Source of the DNA: Xylona heveae TC161
Taxonomy: Eukaryota; Ascomycota; Xylonomycetes; Xylonales; Xylonaceae
Assembly (NCBI RefSeq): GCF_001619985.1
Contig: NW_017264198.1
Span: 868,001 to 932,000 of the forward strand
Direction: 5' to 3'
DNA length: 64,000 nucleotides
Made by a program: the position numbers and the translations under genes. Below the pieces are notes generated by a model, which was given only the letters and a program-made list of their open reading frames with translations, was not told where the DNA came from and ran no database searches. Of the stretch, positions 55,087-64,000 are shown piece by piece (positions within the stretch are counted from its first letter, which is position 1; the number at the start of each line of letters is the position of its first letter).

Positions 55087-55855
55087 ACACAAATGGCTTG
55101 ATCGTAGAAAAACATATTCAGTAATTGGAGCCATTGGTTCTGTTCTGGGGAGGAGGAGGAAGGTGTAGTGCTTGTCACGGACTCACGAAATCCCCAAGAA
55201 AGCACCGCAGGCGGGGCGTGGGGACAGTCATTAATTAATCAGTTATCTGATTTAGTTCATGTACATAGATTTCTTGTTATCTAGCATAATTTAGTTTTAT
55301 AAATAATAACGCTAAAATTGTCTATAAGCTGCATTAAGCTCCTTCTAAAACAATCGTTGCATGCTAAGATAGTAGTCACCTAGACTCTCGATGATACTTT
55401 CATCACGCGCTGATCATTGTCTTCATCCATCTTCATGATACCTTTCTATAACTCGCTAAGCCCTGCTATAAGTATAACACAATTATTGAGCCAAAATTTC
55501 AAGGAAATGCTCGTAAAAAAAATTCAGAGATTGTCGGGGTTTGCCGGAGAAGCCCGTTAGTGACTTTAAAGAGCTTTTCAATGTACCCATCAGTGGGAAA
55601 AGAACAATGGTAGGAATATGCTTTTTATTTGACAAATGGACGAATAGATACCCTTATGCATAGCTGCCAAACGAGAAAAATAAAATACACCAACATGTAA
55701 CAATGTATATAAAAAGACCACACGCCGATCATCTATCCGAACGGCGTCGCAGATATGATCATGCGAGAAGGGAAAAAGGCGGGAAAGAAAGAAAATTTAA
55801 AAAAGGGTTGTGGGTAATAGTAATACAAGTCTCTTTTGTCTGTGTGTCTCTCTCT
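55087..55855. other. intergenic between convergent genes
   Basis: 3' flanks of the invertase and mitochondrial uL10 genes. AT-rich, no gene seen. Confidence 0.4.
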
Positions 55856-56914
55856 CTATGCAGACTCCTCACCGTCCTTCTTCTCACCTCCTTTCTCCTC
55901 GTCCTCGAGCATGGTCCTTCTGCCCTCAATGGTAAAGTACAGACTCTTGCTAGCGCTCTCAAGAGTATTCGTCAAGCCCGCGCCGAAGCCTTGGAGCATG
56001 TACACGAGCTGGTTGCGGAGGCCGTCGAGGCCGCCGCCAATGGTGCCAACCCACTTGGCGCCGGCCTCGTCAAAGACCTTGCCCTCGACTCGGGCGCCCA
56101 GGAGGAGGAGCTTCTGAAGACCGCTGTGCACTGCGGGTTCGTGGTAGCCGGGGTTAACCCGTCGCGTGGGGGCCGGGAAGTTGGGCTTGCTGGGCCAGAG
56201 GATTTCCAGGGCGGCCTTGAGGTGCACGGGGGACACGTTCGGGAAGGTAAGGACCGCGAGAGGGCCCGACATGAGCGGCGTCAGAGCGTGGCTGAGTTTG
56301 TTATTTTGCGTGGCTTCCCAGGCGTGCCGGGACAGAGCGTGGGTGTAAGCCGGGTCGGTGGGGTCAGGGGTGGCGTTGGGAATATTGGCGGCGGAGGTGG
56401 TTGATGATGAAGTGGCAGATTGTTGTTGCTGCTCCGGGTGAAAGTATTCGGCGACCTGCAACGCCGAGGCAAATATGCCGGTTTGCACAATCTGGAATTT
56501 AATCCCCGAAGCAAGGTCTGCGTCGGCGGATCCCTCAGGGATAGTGGCGTCAGCTTTGCGCAACGCAGCGGCCAGCTCTCGCCGGATACCGGTCCATTCG
56601 CTGGCTTTGACGTTGTTGTGCTGGAATAGCAGCATCAAAGGAGTCGAGCGGAGGAGAGATGTGTACTGTCGGTGTAGTTGCGATTTGCGGAACTCCGGCG
56701 GCTTGTGCGACGGCGGCTGTGTCGTCGGGTACCGCGCAATAGGAGGAGGAGACACTGTCATTTGCTCGTGAGATGCGGCAGGCGTGACTGCTGAGGCATG
56801 ACGAGCGTGGATCAGAGCAGCAGCTGGGATGGTAGCTGCTGCTGGTGTTCGTGCAGCGGCTCCAGGACAGACTGCGGCAGACTGCCGCAGTCCAAGCGGT
56901 ATTCGGGGCGGCAT
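55856..56914 (-). CDS. MRPL11: mitochondrial large-subunit ribosomal protein uL10m (YmL11)
   Basis: Single exon, 352 residues. The N-terminus MPPRIPLGLRQSAAVCPGAA then ALIHARHASAVTPAASHE is Arg/Ala-rich, a mitochondrial presequence. The uL10 domain begins HKPPEFRKSQLHRQYTSLLR and STPLMLLFQHNNVKASEWTG, with further blocks PLMSGPLAVLTFPNVSPVHL and KLLLLGARVEGKVFDEAGAK. A Gln/Ser/Thr low-complexity insert sits near residue 165-185. The C-terminus ends in a charged tail (EDEEKGGEKKDGEESA). It forms the stalk base of the mitoribosome with uL11m. Gene symbol follows the yeast name. Confidence 0.9.
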   Translation of the reverse strand: MPPRIPLGLRQSAAVCPGAAARTPAAATIPAAALIHARHASAVTPAASHEQMTVSPPPIARYPTTQPPSHKPPEFRKSQLHRQYTSLLRSTPLMLLFQHNNVKASEWTGIRRELAAALRKADATIPEGSADADLASGIKFQIVQTGIFASALQVAEYFHPEQQQQSATSSSTTSAANIPNATPDPTDPAYTHALSRHAWEATQNNKLSHALTPLMSGPLAVLTFPNVSPVHLKAALEILWPSKPNFPAPTRRVNPGYHEPAVHSGLQKLLLLGARVEGKVFDEAGAKWVGTIGGGLDGLRNQLVYMLQGFGAGLTNTLESASKSLYFTIEGRRTMLEDEEKGGEKKDGEESA

Positions 56915-57264
56915 GCTGACAGCGGGACTATGCTGCGGTCACAGGAGAAACTAGAAAATTAAAGTTAGATGACGATATGAGATGCATTGGAGAGTTCAAT
57001 TGGCGTACCAGACCACAATTGCAGAGTCGTGTTGCGATGTCTCGTTGATGATCCGAAGGTGAAGATGTCGAAAATGTCCTAAATCGGTTTAGCGCACGGA
57101 GGGAAAGACAGTTCTGCTTATGTCAGCGGATTCTGCCGGGTCCAACCGCCCCACGGAGGGGTCTCAAGGCTGACTGACTGACTGACTCAATATAAGACGG
57201 TCAGTCATTCAAAGGGAAACACTAGAGGTTCTCCCAAGAGAAAGTTTTCTCAATTCCTCTAAAA
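56915..57264. other. divergent intergenic region with TRP4 control site
   Basis: Shared promoter of uL10m (minus) and TRP4 (plus). Carries tandem GACT repeats (57171-57188) that end in the TGACTCA element, then TATAAG at 57191. Confidence 0.55.
57183..57189. promoter_or_regulatory. CpcA/Gcn4 site TGACTCA upstream of TRP4
   Basis: Exact TGACTCA 76 bp upstream of the TRP4 ATG and directly before a TATA-like TATAAG. Amino-acid biosynthesis genes of fungi are widely controlled by this element (general amino acid control), so the position makes function likely. Confidence 0.65.
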
Positions 57265-58634
57265 ATGGCTCAAGAAGCTGACAAGGACACTTATGTGTCC
57301 ATCACACCTCTTCTTAAACGCTTGTGGCCTTCGCCCGGAGACGCCAAAGTCTCACCTGATGAGATTGCCCTAGCTCTTTCGCATATCTTCACCAATTCTC
57401 TTTCGCCAGTTCAAGCTGGCGCTCTGCTCACGGCGTTGCATTTCACTGGGTGGGACCGTAAAGGCGATGTAATTGCCAAGTCAGCAGAGGTCATGCGCCT
57501 TGCTGCGGCTCCGGTTGACACAAAGGCTCTCCGAGCGCTGGTTCGTAGAAGAGGCCGGAAAGAGGGCACCTATCGAGGTGGATTTGTATGTAAATCATCA
57601 TGAAAATCAATGTCGCACTTGTAAACCATTCAAAGAAGCAGAGTGCTAATGGTAGTTAAAAGTGTGACATTGTAGGCACTGGCGGAGACTCCCACAACAC
57701 TTTCAACATCTCCACAACTTCCTCAATCCTTGCTTCTTCTCTCCTTCTTCTCAGCAAGCACGGCAATCGCGCGTCAACGTCCAAGTCTGGCTCAGCAGAT
57801 GTCTTGGCCGCTATGGCCCCTAAAGCGCCGAATCTACAGGCCATCAATGCTGAGTCACTGATCAAGGTGTATGATGAGTCCAACTACGCATTCCTTTTCG
57901 CGCCAGTCTTCCACCCCGGCATGAAGCATATAGCAACTGTCCGAAGGGAGTTGGGTTGGAGAACGATTTTCAATCTGCTAGGCCCTCTGGCAAACCCTGT
58001 AGATGTCGCGATCGAAGCAAGAGTTATTGGAATTGCTCGAAAGGACCTTGGCCCTGCTTTCGCCCAGGCGCTGAAGTTGAGTGGTGCCAAGAAGGCTATG
58101 ATCATCTGCGGCGAGGAGGACTTGGACGAGATTAGCTGCGCTGGCCGCACACTCTGCTGGAGATTGTCTGAGAGACCAAACCCCGACTTCCGCGGCCCAA
58201 AGAATGAGGAAGACGAAGAAATTACGACGAGCGATGAGGATGCGCCTCCACGAAACTTTGTTGATGTAGAGCACTTTTATCTCTCGCCCGAAGACTTTGG
58301 TCTCCCGGCGCATCCCTTGTCCGAAGTATCGCCGGGCAAGCTCCCCGAAGAGAATGCGGAGATTCTAACAAAGCTGCTGAAGAATCAGCTTCCCCGCGAT
58401 GACCCTATTCTTCACTTTGTCCTGATGAACACTGCTGCCCTGTTCGTCGTCGCTGGTATTTGCGACGCCGACACAAGCAATATGGGTCCTGGAGATGATG
58501 GAAAGGTCATCACGGAGCGGGGACCTGGCGGAGGCAGATGGAAGGAAGGTGTGCGCAGGGCGCGATGGGCAGTCGAGAGCGGAGAGGCGTGGAAGTCGTG
58601 GAGCAGTTTTGTCGAGGTCACCAACAAGCTATAA
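57265..58634 (+). CDS. TRP4: anthranilate phosphoribosyltransferase
   Basis: Second step of tryptophan synthesis: anthranilate plus PRPP to phosphoribosyl-anthranilate. Two exons, 57265-57585 and 57663-58634, giving 430 residues. The N-terminal helical domain has YVSITPLLKRLWPSPGD and LSPVQAGALLTALHFTGWDR. The PRPP-binding motif CDIVGTGGDSHNTFNISTT begins exon 2, followed by SKHGNRASTSKSGSADVLAA, YAFLFAPVFHPGMKHIATVR and TIFNLLGPLANPVDVAIEA. Acidic insert NEEDEEITTSDEDAPP at about 290-305. Longer than bacterial TrpD (about 340) as usual for fungi. The 77-nt intron has a GCTAAT branch-like site and ends AAAAG. Confidence 0.96.
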
Positions 58635-58871
58635 ACCCACATGATAGAGTCTAGACGCATATGATATCCATTTATTGAATGTATGATATTCTTTCAATAT
58701 GAAGATAATTCTGAGAAGAAAGTCGCAATAGTTCATGAGAAAATCTCATGCTGTGATGGGTTTTTGTAAAGCCCCAAAAACGCCCCATGCCAGTATTAAC
58801 GCCACGCGGACGGCGTGCTCCGTCCATGCTCTTGAAATCGTCCCAAATCCTTGCATGCTTCAGACTTTTAT

Positions 58872-59153
58872 TTACCGCGCCTCAAATTGCACCATGCTTT
58901 AACCACCCAGTCAGCATCTAGCTAATGAACGCGGGTACTCAGAAATATCTTACCGCTTGGTTCTCTCCTTGTACAGCACACGGTGTCCACACTCCTTGCA
59001 ACGGATCGGGTCGCCGCGCTTCAGCGACACCTTGGAAGCGCATTCACCGCAGATATACTGAATGGTGAAGGTCGCGGCATCCTGGAAGCCGGTAGTACCG
59101 CCGCCGTAAGAGGCGCCAGTAAGATTTGGGACTTGGTAGGTTTCGCGGGACAT
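58872..59153 (-). CDS. RPB12: RNA polymerase I/II/III common subunit Rpb12
   Basis: Smallest shared subunit of the three nuclear RNA polymerases. Two exons, 59153-58954 and 58896-58872 (25 nt), giving 74 residues: [18 protein letters not shown], a zinc ribbon [20 protein letters not shown] then [15 protein letters not shown], and the conserved end MVQFEAR from the small second exon. Four Cys (two CxxC pairs) bind zinc. The intron (57 nt) has a GCTGAC branch site and a CGGTAAGA donor. Without exon 2 the protein would miss its C-terminal heptapeptide. Confidence 0.95.
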
Positions 59154-59680
59154 TATGTGGACTTCCTCGATAGGATATGATTCACTGTCAGAAATTAGTC
59201 ACTTGCGTACATGAGAGGATGACCTGACGGAAACAAGCGACGTACGCTATGGGGCACACGTAGCTGCTTTGATTTCAATATGAATTCAGTGATCGCGGAG
59301 ATGAAGTTGGCGATGGAGTTTTGAAAGGGAAAAATGGCTGACCAATGCTCCTTTTGACACTAGATCGTTAGTAGTCTAGCGGGTTGAAGGCGGTGAGAAT
59401 TTGTCTCCAGAATAACCGTCCGCGGAAACCATCCAATCGCCACCATCCAATTCCGATTCCAAAGCACTGGCAGATGGTTTAATCATCTTCTTTCTGCCCC
59501 AATTTTTCCACTCTCCACTCATTCTTTCCCCTTCAAATTGTAAAAATCTCTTCCTCCTGTCTAGATTATCTTCACAGTCTCCTAGTACCACTCGAATTTC
59601 TCTCGAATTGCTTTTCCCCACGATTTCGCGGACTCTCTTGCCACTCCGCCTTCTCCGCGGGGTTCGCCGACCTCCCCACC
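59154..59680. other. divergent intergenic region
   Basis: Shared promoter region of RPB12 (minus) and NAR1 (plus). Pyrimidine-rich leader sequence (59480-59660) precedes NAR1. Confidence 0.4.
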
Positions 59681-61673
59681 ATGAGCGCAATTCTTTCTGC
59701 AGATGACCTGAATGACTTCATTTCACCTGGCGTCGCGTGTATTAAACCCGTAGAGACACTCCCGAAGGAAGAGTTAAAAGAACCTAATGTATGTGTTTGG
59801 AAATTCCTTATTTTTGTCAATGGTTTACTAATCGTATCGTACGCTACTATAGAACGCCTACGAAGTGACGACCGAAGACAAAGTCCCTCCTCCACCAGAT
59901 GCACCGCCCGCGCAAATTTCCCTGACCGATTGTTTGGCCTGTTCCGGTTGTGTCACGTCTGCTGAGGCTGTTCTCGTTTCTCTGCAATCGCATTCTGAAG
60001 TCCTAAACGCGCTAGACTCGACTCCATCAATCGACCCTCAGCTCCTCGCTGCTGCTGCGCGAGGTGAGCAACAGAATGGCCTGGGTGAAGGCCGGATATT
60101 CATTGTCAGCATCAGCCCACAAACACGGGCCAGTTTAGCCGCTGCATATGGCATTTCCGAGCAGCAGGCAGGCTACATGCTCGAGCAGCTGTTCAGCGGA
60201 CCGCAGGGGATTCGATCAGGAGGAGCATACAAGAATGGATTCACATGGGTGATAGATACAAACGTAGCGCGGGAAGCATGTCTTGTCCTTGGCGCAGACG
60301 AGGTCAAGGAGAGTCTGGCACAAAGCTCAAGCAACGAACAGGCGCAAGGCGATAATCCAACTCATCCCAAACGTCCAATTCTCACCTCTGCTTGTCCGGG
60401 CTGGATATGCTACGCCGAGAAAACGCATCCGCATATTCTACCGCACCTATCACGTCTCAAGTCTCCGCAGGCATTACTCGGAACTCTGCTCAAAACATCT
60501 CTCAGCAAACGGCTCAACATTTCGCCAGACCGCATCTGGCACTTGGCCGTGATGCCGTGTTTTGACAAGAAACTCGAAGCTAGCCGCGAAGAGCTTACCG
60601 ATTTAGCGTGGCAAACCGATAGTCAGTCGCAAACGAAACAAGGCATACGCGATGTCGACTGCGTCATCACCACCAAGGAGATTCTCATGCTCGCTGAATC
60701 ACGGGGAATCGCACTCCACGACGTTCCTCGGACCCCTCTTGACCCGTCCACCCGCGTACCTTTTCCCGACCCTACTCTCGATTCCTTCTTATTCCCCTCT
60801 CTCGATCATCCCAGACACCGTAATGCCCAATCCGCCAGCGGCCCATCCGGCGGATACCTCTATCACATTCTGTGCACATACCAGGCCCAAAGCCCAGGAA
60901 GTTCCATTGAAATTGTACGAGGCCGCAACTCGGATGTTGTCGACTATACGTTAAAAGATGCCAACGGCGGCGTTATTCTCAAGACAGCACGCTACTACGG
61001 ATTCCGCAACATTCAGAACCTCGTACGGCGGTTAAAACCTGCGCGGGCATCTCGCATGCCTGGCGCTGCAGCACGCCGTCTTGGCGGGGCTAGTCGGAAG
61101 CCGGGAATGCCTGCAGCCGCCTCCTCCGCCTCTTCTGCAGGGCTCGGCACAGACTACGCATACGTCGAAGTCATGGCTTGTCCGGGCGGATGCACCAACG
61201 GCGGCGCACAGCTGAAGCCAATTGACCTTGTCGCATCGTCTGCACCAGCGGCTCCGGCTACAAGTAATGGTGGCGCCAATGCTGATCTTGGTCTCGATTC
61301 TGCGCCAACATCGGGAACCGCCACGCCCATTGCAAGCTCTGGAACCTCAACGCCGCAGCAGCAAAGAGAATGGCTTGCACGAGTAGACGAGGCATATTTC
61401 TCCGCTTCGGATGATGAAGGAGAAGGAGAAACCGTGGGCACAAAGTCCAATGGCACAGCTGCAAAAATCGCGGCAGACAATGTCAATGGAATCAGCCCAG
61501 CATATATCCACTCCATGCTGACGCACTGGTCAAACACCACGAGTGTCCCACTCGACCGCCTCGCTTATACGACTTATCGCAAGGTCGAAAGCGATGTAGG
61601 CAAGGACCGTGACAAGGGGCGCGAAACGGAGCGAGTGGTTGAGTTGGCAGGGAAGATTGGCGGCGGGTGGTAG
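59681..61673 (+). CDS. NAR1: cytosolic Fe-S cluster assembly factor Nar1
   Basis: [FeFe]-hydrogenase-like component of the cytosolic iron-sulphur assembly (CIA) machinery. Two exons, 59681-59788 and 59853-61673, giving 642 residues. N-terminal cluster Cys: GVACIKP (about 20) and [20 protein letters not shown] (about 60). The second cluster uses [37 protein letters not shown] and [18 protein letters not shown]. Other family blocks are [14 protein letters not shown] and [20 protein letters not shown]. Two Ala/Ser/Pro-rich inserts flank the last CPGGC motif (about 415-440 and 470-520). The C-terminal helix [20 protein letters not shown] then [10 protein letters not shown] is typical. Confidence 0.96.
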
Positions 61674-62264
61674 GTTGGATTTAGTTACGTCGTGTGCATA
61701 CCCAATCTTCTTCTTTAGGCTTTTTTTTTTTTTTTCCTTTTCTTTTCCCTTGCCCCTCTCTTATTTCAAAAGAGATTTCATGTATACGTTACAGCATATG
61801 CGACACATGTGACACATCGTGCGAAGAGGCGGAGCATTTGCTGGCAGAGAAGCGTATATACCTACCTGCATCTTTCTTTATATCCCTAGCTACTTCCCTT
61901 ACCACTTTGTTTTTCTCTCTTTGTAAAAGTTACGGTTAGACACAGTTCAAGGTTTTATACCACAGGTCCATAGCATAGCAAGTTTATTGTTTAAATGTAG
62001 GTGATTTTTTACTCATGTCGCCTAAGAAAATTTAGAATTATATCAATATATCTCAGTGCCCCGCTGGCTCTTATTCTACCATCTTGACATGTTGTTTTTC
62101 CTTTCTGACCTTAATCGAATAAAAATGTTCAAGCCTCAAACATTCGCTTCATGTAACTCAAAAGAAAAGCAAAAGGGAAAGACACGACAGATCAGAAGAA
62201 GCAAAGCCAAAAAAGAAAAGAGATGAAACAGACCAATAAATGAACAAACAAATGATTCTCTTCA
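61674..62264. other. intergenic between convergent genes
   Basis: 3' flanks of NAR1 and the PI-PLC-like gene. A T-run lies at 61721-61736; AT-rich, no gene seen. Confidence 0.4.
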
Positions 62265-63806
62265 CTATGACGCTTGCTTTTCTCGCATTTCCAGTTTTCC
62301 ATTCATGCCAACAATACACCGCACGAGGTCCCAATCGTCGTTATTTCCGACCCAGTCGCAGACGACTATGCCCGTGGACCCATCGCCCTTGTCACCGCCC
62401 GCTCCTGCGCCGTCCACTTGCGCATTCGCATCCGCATCAGACTCATTGTGTCTTCTGCACAAGTAGTCGATGACGGCAGGGTTCAGCTTCGCCGCGATCT
62501 TCTCCGGCCAGCACCCGACTTTCCAGAAATTAGACGCGGACAGGAAATTGATATAGAGGGGTTGTTTTTCGCCCTCGGGCACACCAGCTTGGAGCGCCGA
62601 GACTTCTCCTTCGCCGGCATTAGGAGGTAGTTGACAGACGCATTGGCCGGCCCGTTCGAGCTGCTGCGTGGAATACTCAATCTTCTTGTCGATGTTTTCC
62701 GTCTCGAGGACCTCGCAAAAGTCCTGGACGCAGACGTCGCCGCCAGGACTCGTGTCGTGCGGGGTATTGTATGCCCAGGACTCGGCATTGATGCACCACC
62801 CCGCACCGTCCCATTCGTGCTTGAGCCCGTCCTCGAGCACGAAGCGGCGCATGAGCACGATCTTCTTGCGGGCTTCTCCGAGCGTGGGGACCCGGGGCGC
62901 GGTGAACCAGTGGTGGACGTCGCCGGCGTAATGGTCGCGCAGGATCCGGCCGAGCTGTTCGTCTGTGGCGTTGCCTGTGCCTTCGCGCTTGACGGACAGG
63001 ATGACGGTCTCGGAGGGGTTCTCGTTGAGGAAGTCTTGGACGACATTGACCAGGTCCCGGAAGTATTTGTTCCCCGTGAGGGAAATGGGAAACACGCCGT
63101 GCACGAGGATGAGCCCGTCCTTGGTCGGGTCAGCGGGGTTTTCGGGCTGGACGCGAATGTCGAAGAACCGGACGCCGTTCTCGAGCTGTTTGCGCGGAGA
63201 TACGGCTTGGCAGCGCACAGAAGGGAGGGCGCGGTGGCAGGTGGGCGAGTTGTGGGTGCCCGGGATGGAGAGCGCGGAGAGAGGCGTCTCGTCGCGTAGC
63301 TCTTTCATCCAGCTGGAGAGGTTGGCGGAGGAGAAGATGGCCAGGAACGAGTCCTGCGGGAGATAGATGGCCGTGTACGCATGTCGCGGGTCAGGGGTAA
63401 GTGGAACAAGAGTGGAAGAGGCGTTGCTCGGGGAAGGCACGTCGACGCGGTACCGCTGCGAGTCGGCTTCGAATGTAAGGCGCAGGATCTCGGGCCCGTG
63501 CTCGAGGTCCGTTTTGGAGGTAGAGAAGGATGGGATCGATATGGAGACCTCGTCGCGGGAGAAGGACTGCGAGGTCTCTGCTAATTGAGGCGCAGAGGGC
63601 CGTCGGGAAGCTTTGGGCCGAGGACTGTTATTGGGACTGAGAGTGGTAGTCGTGTTGCTGATGAAGTTTGTGAAAGGGCGGGTGATGTTGGCAATCCCAC
63701 TGGAAGGAGGTTCTTCAATGGTAGGCGCAGCGTAGCGTTCAACCACTTTCAATTCGAGAGGGGTAGAGGTGAGGTTGCGGATCGTGAGGGGCGGTGGAGT
63801 AGCCAT
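62265..63806 (-). CDS. PI-PLC X-domain protein
   Basis: Single exon, 513 residues. The N-terminal ~170 residues are a beta-rich/disordered part (MATPPPLTIRNLTSTPLELK; many Ser/Pro). The PLC-like X domain begins SSWMKELRDETPLSALSIPG and THNSPTC (first catalytic His), with VRFFDIRVQPENPADPTKDG, then LILVHGVFPISLTGNKYFRD (second His), DFLNENPSETVILSVKREGT and LGEARKKIVLMRRF. It ends with LYINFLSASNFWKVGCWPEK and CDWVGNNDDWDLVRCIVGMN. No Y domain, C2 or EF hand, so it is like bacterial PI-PLC rather than eukaryotic Plc1. No clear signal peptide. The substrate (phosphatidylinositol or GPI) is not proven. Confidence 0.92.
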   Translation of the reverse strand: MATPPPLTIRNLTSTPLELKVVERYAAPTIEEPPSSGIANITRPFTNFISNTTTTLSPNNSPRPKASRRPSAPQLAETSQSFSRDEVSISIPSFSTSKTDLEHGPEILRLTFEADSQRYRVDVPSPSNASSTLVPLTPDPRHAYTAIYLPQDSFLAIFSSANLSSWMKELRDETPLSALSIPGTHNSPTCHRALPSVRCQAVSPRKQLENGVRFFDIRVQPENPADPTKDGLILVHGVFPISLTGNKYFRDLVNVVQDFLNENPSETVILSVKREGTGNATDEQLGRILRDHYAGDVHHWFTAPRVPTLGEARKKIVLMRRFVLEDGLKHEWDGAGWCINAESWAYNTPHDTSPGGDVCVQDFCEVLETENIDKKIEYSTQQLERAGQCVCQLPPNAGEGEVSALQAGVPEGEKQPLYINFLSASNFWKVGCWPEKIAAKLNPAVIDYLCRRHNESDADANAQVDGAGAGGDKGDGSTGIVVCDWVGNNDDWDLVRCIVGMNGKLEMREKQAS

Positions 63807-64000
63807 GTTGTTGATTTTTTACCGTCTAGAGCGGGGATTTGCGTATGGGGGGGAATCGTGTGTGTCGCGTGAGGAGATACTGTATTTGTATAACTGCGCC
63901 CTGAATAAGACACAGAGTGGCAGTGGCGTTATCGGCTTGCTAGTCTTGTGTTGACGCCCAGGACATGCAGCACGAAATGAAGGCGGGGGATGGTCAGCAG

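Noticed and set aside
62483-63299. Long alternative frames on both strands in the PI-PLC-like gene
   Set aside because: GC-rich codon bias leaves the other frames open; only the 513-aa minus frame has catalytic motifs.
1-64000. Transposons, virus-like elements, tRNA or rRNA genes
   Set aside because: No reverse transcriptase, integrase, capsid or transposase motifs, no long terminal repeats, and no tRNA B-box-like sequence that I could support by eye; a tRNAscan and repeat search would settle it.

Overview
The window is a gene-dense stretch of nuclear DNA from a filamentous ascomycete. Genes lie on both strands, most have short GT-AG introns (about 41-90 nt, a few of 190-320 nt), and no operons are seen. 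The secreted invertase (53131-55086) looks like an orthologue of Aspergillus niger suc1. With hmgA, chpA and the verprolin, it points to a Eurotiales-type fungus (Aspergillus/Penicillium and relatives). The exact genus cannot be read from the sequence.

Layout. 1-10100: 3'-truncated homogentisate dioxygenase, an unrecognised disordered nuclear-type protein, a GH13 alpha-glucosidase, a 95-aa hydrophilic protein and a bHLH regulator. 11798-22480: PhoD-like phosphatase, DUF1989 protein, glutathione synthetase and PDCD5. 22481-31744: mitochondrial rhomboid protease, a Tma17-like proteasome chaperone, verprolin/WIP, a mitochondrial membrane protein, the CHORD-CS protein and a glutaredoxin-like protein. 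31908-41912: HpcH/HpaI aldolase, a Cys-rich protein, LSM8 and a 496-aa disordered protein. 43102-51100: nucleoside hydrolase, Baeyer-Villiger-type monooxygenase, PhzF-like enzyme and JmjC-like oxygenase. 53131-63806: invertase, mitochondrial uL10, anthranilate phosphoribosyltransferase, RPB12, NAR1 and a PI-PLC X-domain protein.

I rebuilt splice structures by hand for all multi-exon genes. Coordinates were checked by phase arithmetic and by continuity of conserved motifs across junctions. Several terminal exons are too short to show up as ORFs: 11 nt in PDCD5, 25 nt in RPB12 and 21 nt in the JmjC gene.

The genes do not form one pathway. The mix is housekeeping (GSH2, LSM8, RPB12, NAR1, TRP4, uL10m, PCP1, Tma17), carbon use (GH13, GH32, aldolase, homogentisate) and a few accessory enzymes (monooxygenase, PhzF, DUF1989). 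No convincing secondary-metabolite cluster, virus-like element, transposon, rRNA, tRNA or CRISPR was seen. The most novel-looking items are four uncharacterised proteins (1961-3672, 8070-8354, 34539-35453, 40422-41912), the two gene-poor blocks (14242-16534 and 36497-40421), and unusual details inside known families.
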